In this document: piece by piece, positions 24,755 to 36,515 of the stretch
Layout: each line of letters starts with the position of its first letter
How positions within the stretch are numbered: the first letter of the stretch is position 1
Source: Tetrahymena thermophila SB210
Taxonomy: Eukaryota; Ciliophora; Oligohymenophorea; Hymenostomatida; Tetrahymenidae
Direction of reading: 5' to 3'
DNA length: 64,000 bases
Assembly (NCBI RefSeq): GCF_000189635.1
Contig: NW_002476353.1
Location: 558,001-622,000, forward strand
Notes under the pieces: generated by a model
Seen by the model: the letters and a program-made list of their open reading frames with translations, nothing else
Told to the model about the DNA's origin: nothing
Databases searched by the model: none
Position numbers and translations under genes: made by a program

Positions 24755-26333
24755 TATATAATTTATGAATATTCATTCCCTTAAAGCTTACTTAATATAA
24801 AAATATATAAAAAATAAATTATTTTATTACTTTAAATTTGTATAAATTTCATTTGGCATTCAAACAAGTTTTATTCTAATAGAAATTTAGATAAAGTCAC
24901 CAAATTTTATAAAAAAAAGTTAAATATTTTCAATTTTAATCTTTATAAAAATAAATCAACAAATCATACAAAAAAAACTTAAATAATCTTAACTTAAAAA
25001 AATATTAGCATGAAATAAATAATTTATTAAAACTTTAAAAATAAATGATAAAAGTTACTAACTAAATCTTTAAAATTTAGTAAAGTTATTTGATTAATCT
25101 GTAAAAATTTTTATAAATACTTATAAATTTACAGGATTAAAGCCTAAAAATAATTAAAATGATATATGTTTAGATAATCAGATTTATTTTAACTCTTTAT
25201 ATTTATAAAAAATATCTGATTTTAACAATATATATGCTTTTTGTAAAATAAAAAACTAATAGTAGAACCAAAATTATTTTTTTTTTCAATTTATAAAACT
25301 TTAAGATAAATTTCTAATACTTAAATATTATTAATTAATTTTCTAATTTATAATATTTCTGATTTGTTAAATAATTAAAAATAATGATAAAATATTGAAA
25401 GATAAGATTTTAAAATATCTTCCAAAATTTCTTTTTAAAATTTAGCATTAAACATATTATCTAAATCATCAATCCGTCAATGATTTAAAAAAAATTTTTA
25501 AACACTAAATATTGTAAAAGTGTTTTGTATCCCATTATAAATGAATAATATATGAGAATCTAAAGAATCTCCCATTTAAATGAATGGATTATGGAGTTCC
25601 TTCCTCGAAGGTTCGAATAAATTACTAACTTTAAAAAAAATTCCAATCTGTGGATTCAAGAAAGACTTTTTATGAAAATAATAAGATTCTTAATCAAGAA
25701 ATTTATTATGTTGAAAGTATAGAATTCAATTTCAATTCTTATTATATTTTGAAATTTATGAAATTTTTATACTTGTTCTCAAATACTAAGTATATTATGT
25801 AATTTAAACATCAAATATTTATATTAATTTACAAATTTAAGTAAAATTTTCAAATTAGCTGTTAATAATTAAGTAATTAATAAATTAAATGAAAACTGTT
25901 TAGTCATATTCATAATAAATCTATTTAATTTATTTTTTTAAATTTTATAAAATTGATTTAAAAATAAAATAAATTGTTATTAGAAATGAAAATGAATGAA
26001 AGATATATTAAATTAGAATATTCGATTTTATTTTAGTGCTATTTAATTATATTATTTTTATGTGTAGAAACTTCAAGAAATGAAATAAATAAATAAAATT
26101 AGAAAGAGAAAAATATCTATCTAATTTATTTTTAATTAATTGTTAACTAAATTGTATCTTAATTTAATTATTTATAATTTTAATTTTTTAACCTATTTGT
26201 TAATATTATACATTAAGGCTGAAAAAGAAGTAAAAATTTAAACTAAAACCAACTAGACATAGTTAATTTGTATAGCAGATTCTTTAAAATATTTTAAAAA
26301 GAGTTATTAAGCATAAAACATAAAAGAATAGCA
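24755..26333. other. Intergenic stretch
   Basis: About 1.6 kb, AT-rich. Around 25540-25620 the composition rises in GC and includes GGTTCGAAT and a CCTTC/GAAGG stem, but no tRNA cloverleaf can be folded (see rejected items). No exon was recognised. Confidence 0.5.
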
Positions 26334-28385
26334 ATGTTATCAAAAATATTACAACGCAGATTTTCAGTTTATTCTAATTAAGCTCAATAAATGCAAGAAA
26401 TTGTCAATGGAAGAGAATATAAATATGATTATCATATCCATGAGTATGACAAGTGTATTTAAGCTTACTTGATGAGAAGACGTATTAAAAAGGAAGAAAT
26501 TGCACCAAAAATGTATATTACTGAAGGTTTAAAAGGAGTAGATTTGTCTTATTAATTGCTTGCTCCTTTAAAAAAGCTTTATGATATTGAGAAAATGAAA
26601 AAATTACATGAGCTAGGTTAGATAAACTCTTAATATATAATAAGCAAATTGTAAGAGGATCACTTCAAGCAAGTTATGGATGAGTATGTTAATAAGCTAC
26701 CAATCAGCGGATATGTCGTTCCTCTTGAGTAATATAAAGAGTATGAAACTCTTTAGAATAAAATTGTTGGTTTGTATAGATAATTTTTCTTTGGTGATGA
26801 GAATTAAACTCCTTTTGAACGTGACACTGAAATGAGGTAATAATACAAGAATTATCAAATTAATTGTTCATTTTTTTTTGAGAAATTATATTTTAGTTGT
26901 TAGATAAACTTAATTTGAGTAAAACATAAAAATATATTTTAGCATTTTTAAAAGTTTTGGAGTTATAGTAAAAAAGAATTTTCTAAAAAATGAATTATTG
27001 ATTGAATAAATTTAAAAGTAAAATGATAAATTGAATTTTTAACATTTTCAATATAAATTAGATATTTAGTAGAGAAGAGAGAAAAATACTCAAAATACAT
27101 TATCAAAAATGCTATCAGATATAAATGTAATTGGACACTTTCGAATTAGAGAAGATAAGAATTAATGAAGAATTGGCGTGGAAGAAACATTAACATTTAT
27201 GATGACTTACGTCCAATTTATGAAAAATTAGATTTGGAAAGCAAGGAAAGCATTAATTAATTAACTTAAAAGATTGTTGGCTAGTAAAAATCTGTATTAG
27301 GAATTTTCCGCTAAATTCTTTACTATTTAATTGAGAGAGGAATTTACTCAAGAACTTCTAGACGTCGCTATGAAATGGCATGCACAATGCTCTTAATTCG
27401 TACTGTCATTTACACTAACTCAATTGAGTTTACAAGTGTCATGAACATTCCTGCTGATTTCCATATCGAGCATGCTATCTTAAACATGCATATTTGGCTG
27501 ATGGTTGATCGCTTAAATGAAATTAATACTCCTATAAGTAGATTTATGGCTAAGTAATTATTAGTATCCCTAAAGAAGAATTAACTTTAAAGTATTTCTC
27601 GTATTCATCTTAAGAAGAAAAATGATTTCATCAAGGACGTTATTCACTATATGCAAGCAAATCGTAATGCCTTCCACAATCATTTCCGTGTAAATCCTAT
27701 AACTAGCAAGGGGGATGATGCATATCAAAAACTTGATGCACTTGTTTGGAGTACTATTTTCTTTGAAAAAGTCCCCCGTTATTCTCCTGAAGTTTACATG
27801 ATGGCTGACTATTTCAAGCAAAATTTTGATTACCTTAAAACCTGCACATTTTAAGATTTCGAAGATGGTATGATTGAATTCGATTGCTATCGTATAGATC
27901 CTGATTTTGTAAACAAAGTACAGAAGTACTCACCTCGTTTAAATGAATAGGAATTCCTTGAAGAATTTTATTCAGAAAAGACTAATAAGAGGTACTATTA
28001 CAGTTATCAAGGAGTATCTGAAAATGCTTAAAGACTTTAAGATACTAATTCATAGTAAAATGAAAATTAATCTGAAAAAATCGAAGACCTTCCCATTAAT
28101 ACTGAAGAAGGCTTGAATTCTACAAGATATAAAGATATTAAAGGTATTGATGAGACTTTAAACAAGACTCTGTACAAGTATTAAACACTTCACACCTTCG
28201 ACCATATGAACGAGCTAGAAAAATAAACTAAAGAAAGTTAAAAAAAGGCTAAAAAATATGCATTCTCCTAAACTGCAGAAGAAAAAGCAACTAATGAAGT
28301 TGATGAACTTGACCCTGAATATATTAAAAAAATTCGTTATTAAAGAAATAAACAATAATCCGAAAGTGAATAAAAGTAAAAATGA
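26334..28385 (+). CDS. UQCC1-like: CBP3/UQCC1-like ubiquinol-cytochrome c assembly chaperone, mitochondrial
   Basis: Exons 26334-26836 and 27062-28385 (225-nt phase-2 intron) give 608 residues. The N-terminus (MLSKILQRRFSVYSNQ) has the Arg-rich, acid-free look of a mitochondrial presequence. Residues about 250-447 follow the ubiquinol-cytochrome c chaperone pattern. A helical start is followed by IPADFHIEHAILNMHIWLMV (compare LPDTFxxWFLxTxLHVWM), then a long helix, then DALVWSTIFFEKV (compare LAxALWRxLF), ending in YLKTCTFQDF. In yeast and humans this family binds newly made cytochrome b on the mitoribosome and helps assemble complex III. The extra 230 N-terminal and 160 C-terminal residues make the protein about twice the usual length. 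The C-terminal tail is charged and Gln/Lys-rich. The family assignment rests on pattern, not alignment. Confidence 0.68.
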
Positions 28386-30536
28386 GTTGAAAAGTGATAA
28401 AAATTATCTATAATAAATTGTTCATAAATATCTTATATTTAAATTTATTCAGTCAGACGTAAATATTCAAAAACAAAACTATATCATATCATATATTTTC
28501 TGTAAACTTTGGAAATCTTAAAAAGCTAAATTTATAATTTTCACTTCAATAGTCACTTAATTAATTTAAGATATTAGAATAAATTATAAATAGATCTGTT
28601 TAAATATAAATAAGTTAAAATGTTTATATCAGTATGTTTTTAATATTTTAATCAAGCAGTAATAAATATTTTCAAAATCAATGAAACTAATAAAACAACT
28701 TTGAATGTTAATGAGAAATTGAATAAGTTTTTGCAATTGAATCCAATATAAGCTATTTCAAAAAATTTTTCTAAGGTAATTTTTGAACTACATATTGTAT
28801 ACAAATAAAAAAATAAATTTATCAAGTTTTTTAGCAAATGCTTATTATTATATAATCACATATATAGGTTGAGTAATCCTATCTCGAGCCCAAAATACTT
28901 TTATAAAAAGAGATTGAAATTTAAATTTTTTTTTTGAAATAGTTCGTTTTAATTAATAGAAGAAATAAAAAATTACTCAATATCTTTGAGTTTTCATAGG
29001 TGCTTAGTTTTATTTACAATTTGATTTTAAATAATTAGAAAAATAAAATACATTTTATTAAATGACCAACAATGAAAAGGTAGTATAAATTTATAAATGG
29101 TATTTTTATATCATAATTATGAAAAGTTGAATCTTAAAATAGTATTTTTAATCATTAAATTTAGCTGTATCAATCTATATCCACCCTAATTAAAAATATT
29201 TTTTAATTTTAATATATTTTGATTATTAATTAGAGAAATTAAGTGATCAAACAGATTATTTCAGTCTAACTTTTATAGTATCAACAACAACTATTAATTC
29301 ATATAAGATTTATTATTTAGTAACTGATGATTAATTTACATAATAATTTTTTAAGGTTGTCTGTTTCTATTTATATCTACTGATTGATAGTATTAATTAA
29401 AAAATATTTGTAATAAAACTAGGCAACTTACAATTAAGTTAAGCATCAGTTTGTAAAGGCTAATTAAATTTGCTTACATTAAGATAAATATGCTTTTATA
29501 TTAAATGTTTGGAAAAAAATAAATAATTTACAATTTTATTTTTTTCTATTTAATGCCAGTAAAATTTAATTAAAAGTAAATTTTATTATTTCGCATATTT
29601 TTCATTCCAAATTTTTTATTTTGAGTAAATTTTGTAATATAGATTTTTTTTAGATAATCAAAATATATAATTTACTAAAAAAATTGAATTTTAGAAATCG
29701 ATAGAGGCGGCTTACATATTGATGATTATATTTATACAAATCAAAATTTAAAATTAAATAAATAAGCACTTTAATATCTTCTAAACATAAGCAAATAAAA
29801 AGATGTTACATTTAAATTTTTTTTTCAATATATATTTTATTTAATCTAAACCTTAATTTGTTCTTTCTAATTTTCATATTTTCTTTACTTATTTATTAAT
29901 TAATTTACTATCTAATCAGCTTTAATTTATTTTACCTGTATGTTTTTTTAATGTAAATATGGAAAAGTAATTTAAAACAAATTTCAAGTTGTAACATTAA
30001 TTTTCTTAATATGCATATTTTGAGTAGATATAAATTGAATGAGTTTTAGTTGTTATTGGAATACAGCTTGAAAAATTAATATAAAAGCAGTTTACTGAGT
30101 TTATTGAATAAAGGTGAAACCAATTTTAGCTTACAAATGAAAAATAGGGTAACCACAATCTTTTTATTCCTTAAAAGATTCATATTATATATTAAATTTG
30201 ATTAATCATAGGCAAAACAAAGGATTTTTTTGTAAATGTATTTTAGACATAGGAAATAGTATTTAAAAACCAAAAATACGTAAAGAAAACAAAATCTGAT
30301 AAAAATCAGATTTGTTTTATTTGTTCTATTTTCCTGATTTTTTGATAACAAATAATTTTTACACAATTAAATATTAAAAGCACTGAAAACTATAAAAAAA
30401 CAATAGAATAAGCTAAAAGCTACATAAGGTTATACTGGTTCTCAAAAATATTTATCGCTTCTTTATCTATTGAAGAGCATTAGCTGCAGTAATTTTATTT
30501 TAGTCTGAGTGAATAAATTTATTTGAAACAACTGAA
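28386..30536. other. Intergenic stretch
   Basis: About 2.15 kb of AT-rich DNA between two co-oriented genes. No exon, repeat or RNA gene was recognised. Two short GC-richer words near 28870-28900 and 29700-29720 do not fold into anything convincing. Confidence 0.6.
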
Positions 30537-33436
30537 ATGTCAAGTAAAGATGCTGTTATTTTGAATGATTTATACGAATTTAATTGCTCAGATACTTTAG
30601 GCAAAGGATCTTTTGGTACTGTTTATAAGGGTAGAGTTATCGCAACTAACGAGGTAGTAGCTATCAAGGCTTTAAACAGATCATTGCTACAAATTCAAAA
30701 CTAAAAATTCATGATAGATTAGCTTAAAAAGGAGATTAATTTAATGTAAGAAATAAAAAGTGAACACATTGTGAGAATATATGATTTGGTAGGAACTGAG
30801 ACTCATATTTATATTATTATAGAGTATTGTGGTGATGGAGATTTAAGAGGCTTGCTTGAAAAAAATAACTACAATATTTCTGAATCTCAAGCGATTTCTA
30901 TATTGTAACAGATACTCTAGGGGTTTAAGAGCTTAATAGACTAAGGCTACGTCCATCGTGACATTAAACCAGAAAATATTCTTATAAATAAAAACACATT
31001 CAAGATAGCAGATTTTGGTTTTGCAACAAAAATCCAAGATTAGAACGCTTAAGTATTAAAAGAGTGTGTTGGCAGTCCTTTGTATATGAGCCCTCAGCTA
31101 CTTTAGCAAAAGCCATACTCTTCCAAGAGTGATATTTGGTCTATTGGATTGCTCTATTATGAAATACTATTTGGAAAACTCCCTTGGCTTTGCAGAGGTA
31201 TTTATTTATATTCAAATTACTCTATTTTGTAAGATAGAATTAAAAGCGAAACGATCTTAAAAAAAAGTATTTTTTACAAATTTGCCCACAAATACGATAA
31301 TCATGTAAATAGAATGAAATTACCACAAAAGCTAAAAAATTTTTTAATGCAAACGAATGATTATGATAAAATTTATAGATTATTTATTAAGTTGATTAAT
31401 TTTTCCCTAATCAATAAAAACACGAAAATTTTAAATTAGCTACATTTCATTTACATTCTCCTTGATACTTTGATTTAGTTATATTTTATAGAACAATTAA
31501 AAGAAAATAATATTTTTATAACAAAATAATTGCTTGCTTGTGTAATAATAAAAATCTACTGATTTTTAAATATACTTCCTAGGAAATAAAAATTAATTAT
31601 GAAGTATTTAGGTATAAAAATTAAGAAATTATTTTAAATGAATTTCTCAAATTATTTGTCCATCAATTAATTTATTAATTTTTGATTAATTCAATAAATA
31701 TATCAAACAATCAATCAATTTATTTTAATAAATTATTGGTAAAAATTTGAATTATTTTCATAAAAAGAACTATTTACACTTATTTTGATAATTATTGGCA
31801 GAAAATGTAATTAATTTCAAAATTAATTTAAAATTTTTACAATACATGAAAGTAATATAAATATGCTTGCTTAACTTATTTTAATAATTAAAAATAAATA
31901 GATATAAATTCTCTCTTGATTTAAATAAGAAAAGTTCCAGTAAGGTTTCCTTTTGATAAACCTGTTACTGATTTCTCCAAGGATTTTATAAAGGGATGTC
32001 TCTAATTTGAAGAATATAAAAGATTTAGTTGGGATTAAGTCTTTAATCATGAACTATTTTAGCTTGATGATGAACTTTCTCCTATCCCTAGGAGTTAGAG
32101 CTAAAAATAGTTTAGCGGCGATTTATCAAAAGTAAATTCAAAATAGAATTTAAATGATTCAAATGAGAGAAGCTAAACTCCCAAATTGGAGTAGAAAAAG
32201 AAAGATTCTGATGAAGATGATTAAAAGTAAAGGGAAAATGCTCAGCCCAAACAGTAACAGTCTCCTTTTTAACTATCTAGAGATGCATCTCCTATTAAAC
32301 AATTATAAGAAACAAGAAAAGATCTTAAATAAAATACTGAATCTAATTTTATGAATAAAAAACACTTCAAAACTGAGATTTCTTTAGATTTCAAAAAAGA
32401 AGAAATAGATGAAGATGAAAATAGCAAAAAATCTGAGAATAGCTATTTAAATTCTCCTAGAAAAAATAAAACAAAAGAAATTAAGCAGAATAAAAATCAT
32501 GCTTATGAAGAAAAGTAAAACCTAAAGGAAAAAAGCTAAAATGATGAAAATGCCAAAAGCCTTCCTAAATCTTAAATTCTCAACCAAAGTTTAGTTGCTT
32601 AGTAGAACAAATTAAAAGACTTAAATAAAACTGATAAAAAAATATTAATGATGTTGTAAGATATAGTTATGTTTTACAATATCAATTTGAAAGATTTGTT
32701 TGATAGATTCGATTTAGACTAAGATGGGAAATTAACTGGTGATGAATTCTTTATTCTCCTAAAAAAATTAGACAAACAAATCAAAGAATCATAGGCCAAG
32801 CATCTATTTTCTATCCTTGATAAGCAAGAAAATGGTTACATGCTTTTTGATTAATTTGAGAGCATGTTTAATGAATGGGATTTCTCAAATCTGTAAGATA
32901 GAGCCCAAGTGATAATCAATGAACTAAAAGAGATTGTTAAAGTGAATAAATTAGATCTTGAAAATATATTCAAAAATTTTGATAAAGGATAAAATGGAAA
33001 TCTCTCTCTTTAAGAGTTTGAAGAACTGATCCTCTTGATTGCTCCTGGAATTAAAAAAAATGAAATAAAATAAATCTTTGATAAGTTTGACTTAAATAAA
33101 GATTAATAAATTAGCTTTAATGAATTCAGTAATGTGATGACTCGCAAAATATTCTTACAAGATGACGAAGCAAATGTATAAACAAAGCAGATAGCAAATA
33201 TCGTAAAGGAATTAAAGAGTGTATTGCTTTCTAAAAACATATCAACAGAGCTTGTATTCAAAAATTTTACTAAAAAGAACCATCCATACATGAAACTTAG
33301 TTAGTTAAAAAAACTTGCTCGTATTGTAGACGACTCTATTGATGATCAAGGCATTCACTTATTATTCAGATACATGGATATAGATAATGATGGAGAAATA
33401 TCATACACAGAATTTAAAACATCTTTAGACATGTGA
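30537..33436 (+). CDS. ULK/ATG1-like serine/threonine kinase with C-terminal EF-hands
   Basis: Exons 30537-31266 and 31941-33436 (674-nt phase-1 intron) give 741 residues. The kinase domain spans about 10-285: glycine loop [16 protein letters not shown] (K44), VHRDIKPEN (D142), ADFGFA (D159), then [13 protein letters not shown], where SPQ replaces APE. The GSPLYMSPQ style and the helix-G region ([15 protein letters not shown], then IRFPF) resemble ULK/ATG1 kinases. A polar linker of about 200 residues is followed by EF-hand loops near 501 ([12 protein letters not shown]), 537 (degenerate), 591 (lacks the usual Asp at position 3), 627 and 723 ([12 protein letters not shown]). All catalytic residues are present. 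Calcium control of the kinase, as in CDPKs, is likely, but the long linker and ULK-like catalytic domain differ from standard CDPKs. I chose the donor at 31267 over the one at 31198, because the earlier donor would delete kinase helix G. Confidence 0.85.
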
Positions 33437-34137
33437 AAAATAATAAATTAACAAACAACAAATATTTAATAAATTAAACATATAAATAATAATTTAACCA
33501 ACATATTTAAAAATATAAACCAATCTTCTTTAAATAATATAATAAATTTCATAGTTAAAAGTACTAACCAAAAATTAAAAACTAAATTATTGTAAAAAAT
33601 TTAAAAAATGCTCATTAATTCATTCATAAATTTGATTGTATTTCTGCTATATAAAAATTTATATCTTACTACAAATTCATAAATTCACAATAAATTTAAA
33701 AATCATTTGTTTTGGATAAAAGATTTTTAATAATTTCACTCATTAATTATTAATTAAAATTGATTATTATTTATATATAGACTAATTTAGTATTATTAAA
33801 GCATTCATTTAGATAAAATTACTTAAGGTGATTATAATAATAATAAATTTTTATCTTAAGAATTAAAATGTGGGATAATTATTGGCTCTAAGTATGATAT
33901 CTATAAAATGATATAACTTGAATAAAACCTATTTTTATAATATTATAAAAATAAATTAATTTTATCATAATTTTAATAATTTAAAAAGCTGATTAAATAT
34001 AAGTTTTTAAAAATAAATTAAAATAAATATTTGGTTCAATAATTTATTATTTATTATTTATATCTTATAAGAATCAAGTGTCTCCTTTTCTAACAAATAT
34101 AGTTTTAACTTTAAATTCAATATTAAATAAAGTAGAA
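33437..34137. other. Intergenic stretch
   Basis: About 700 bases of AT-rich DNA between the kinase and the USB1-like gene. Nothing else was recognised. Confidence 0.6.
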
Positions 34138-35294
34138 ATGAATATCGTTAATTATTCAGATGAGTCTGGAAGCGAAAATGAATCAAAGTTAACTAAAAAC
34201 AATAAATAAGTTACAGAAGCAAAGGAAAAAGAAGTATTTTATTACATTTTTGTTTGTATAAAAGCTCATACATTTTTATGATGTAAATTTATTTTAAATG
34301 AAATATCTGACTTTTTGTAAACTTAGATAAAAGTGATAGAGACTTAAAAGCCATAGCAAGCACCCAAAAAAAAGAAATTACTAGGATTAAATGAAATTTT
34401 AAATTAAGATGTAATGTTTTTTAAAAGATAAATGTTAGCATACAATATATTTACAAATAATAGTATTAGGACAAGGGTATTGAAGATGGAAAATTTATTC
34501 CTCATAAAAAGTTGAAATTAAATGAAGAAGAAAATGAATAGGATAACAAAGAAGAATAAAAATAGATGGGCATACAAACAGTATTGAAAAAAAGCTAGCA
34601 ATATGAAATTCAAGATTTACAAAAAACAAGGAAAGTTCCTCATATAGATGGATAATTTGCTTGTTATATTTACATAGATGTAAATGTAGGACTAGCTTAG
34701 TTGGTCAAAGCTTAAAGCAATTTCAAAAATAGAGTTAACAGAGATTATCCAGATTACCAATTTGTAGATATAGAACCTGATAATTTCCATATTTCTCTAA
34801 GCAAAACATTCTACTTAAATCGCCACTAAATAGAGCCTTTTATGTCTTCTCTTAGAGAAAGTATTAAAAATATTTATGATATATGATTTTAATTAATATT
34901 TTTACTTATTTAAATAGAATATTTAAAGAGTTTCCAATAGATTTCTTTAAGTATAGACTTGAATAAACTTAAGGTTTTCAGCAACGAAGATAGAAATAGA
35001 TTTTTTGTAGCTGCTAGTGTAGGATAAGGAAAAAATATAGTCAAAGACATTGTTAATTAAATAGATAACTGTCTCCAAGCCTACGGTCTTGATACATTTT
35101 TTAAAGGAAATAAGCACCATGTGAGTCTACTTTGGACAAACAATAAAGCTACTTAAAATGCAGAGTTTAAATTATATGTAAAAGATAATCGTTTTAATTC
35201 TTCTGGAACTGATGGCTAAGTAATCTTTGATGTTTCTGAAGTTTAGTGTAAAATAGGAAAGAGAATTAATACTATAAAATTAAATCCTGTATGA
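34138..35294 (+). CDS. USB1: USB1-type U6 snRNA 3'-5' exoribonuclease (2H phosphodiesterase)
   Basis: Four exons (34138-34233, 34327-34410, 34470-34860 and 34918-35294) give 315 residues. The two catalytic HxS motifs of the 2H phosphodiesterase fold are present: FHISLSKT (H167, S169) and HHVSLLW (H258, S260). Around them lies the USB1/HVSL pattern: YIDV near the start of the domain, DYQFVDIEPDNFHISLS in the middle, and KVFSNEDRNRFFVAASV before the second motif. The family trims and end-modifies the oligo-U tail of U6 snRNA in the nucleus, protecting it for spliceosome assembly; this fits an intron-rich genome. The N-terminal 100 residues are acidic and lysine-rich, probably disordered, as in other USB1 proteins. 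The donor A|GTATTA at 34861 is required, because read-through meets TGA within 10 codons. Confidence 0.9.
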
Positions 35295-36515
35295 TAAAAT
35301 TATTTATAATGACTAATTAATATAAAATTTTAATGTTAAAAACAATCTAAAATTGAAGATATCACTTCTTTTTTAATATGAAAACTAAATAATTAAATAA
35401 ATTATATTACACATATATATTATTTTTTTATTTAATTAGTATTTTATTAAAAGCATTTTTTGCTTTAAATTATAGATTTGTTCTATTTCTCTATGTTAAA
35501 GCAGACTTGGAAATCTCAGATATTTTAACTACTATATTGAAGATATCTAAAAATTATTTTTAAGTAATAAATATTTGTTTTAAATTAAATTTTTTATTTA
35601 AGAAATTAAATCTATTCAAATAATTTTCAAAAATAGAAATTTTAAAAAAATAAATTAATTTAGTAAACTATTAAATAACTCTTTTAGATTATTATTAATA
35701 ATTTTTTTATTTATATATATTGGATTAAATTCTATTTAAAGTATGCAGACACTAAAAGCCATATTAGAAATAAGTTGAGTTATATTAGATATCTTTTAAA
35801 TGCTATTAAAAACCTTTATTATTATATTTAATTTTTAATAAATTTTGAAGTTTTTAATAGAAAGTAAATATTTTATTTTTAAAAATTCATTAAAACTTTT
35901 ATAAAATAGAATTTGTATGTTTATAAATAAAGATGCTGACTCAAGCATTCTTTTAAATCTTTTAAATTTAATTTATTTAAACAATATAAAGATTTAATTT
36001 ACTTAGTTTAAATATCGTGCTATTAGATTTAATTTGATTTACTACTTTGTTTTGTTTCTATATATTTTATTTTTATTAAGTGAAAAATTGTATTTTTCAT
36101 AAAATTTTTCATACATTTAAATTAAACTTTTAAAATATTTAATATACAAAGAATATATTTATAATTATTATATTATGATGTAATGTTTTAGATTTATTTA
36201 AATATTATTCATAGATAGAAACATTAAAGTCTATATATCTTTTTAAAATTAATTTCAGAAATGTAATTAATTTTATTAATTTTTAAGTTTTCAAAATGAA
36301 ATTGAGAAATAATATAGAGACAGTATTATACATATTATAAATTATTTAATTGATATAGATTTTAATTTTGAGAAATCAGAATTTATTTATTTATTTTTTA
36401 ATATATTTTTACTCATCAAAACTTATCTTATTATTTTTAAAATATTAAAATAACTAAGAGAAAAGAATTACACTTATAAAAAATATTTATTAAATAATAA
36501 GAATTATGTTTGTTA
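35295..36515. other. Intergenic stretch between convergent genes
   Basis: About 1.2 kb of AT-rich DNA separating the 3' ends of the USB1 and Rpt5 genes. No exon or RNA gene was recognised. Confidence 0.6.

Noticed and set aside
25550..25630. GGTTCGAAT with nearby stems, resembling a tRNA T-arm
   Set aside because: The T-stem has no 3' partner, no acceptor stem pairs at the right distance, and D- and anticodon arms cannot be placed on either strand.
15391..33436. ATG2-like and ULK/ATG1-like genes as an autophagy cluster
   Set aside because: They are separate transcription units with unrelated genes between them; proximity alone is not evidence of a functional cluster.
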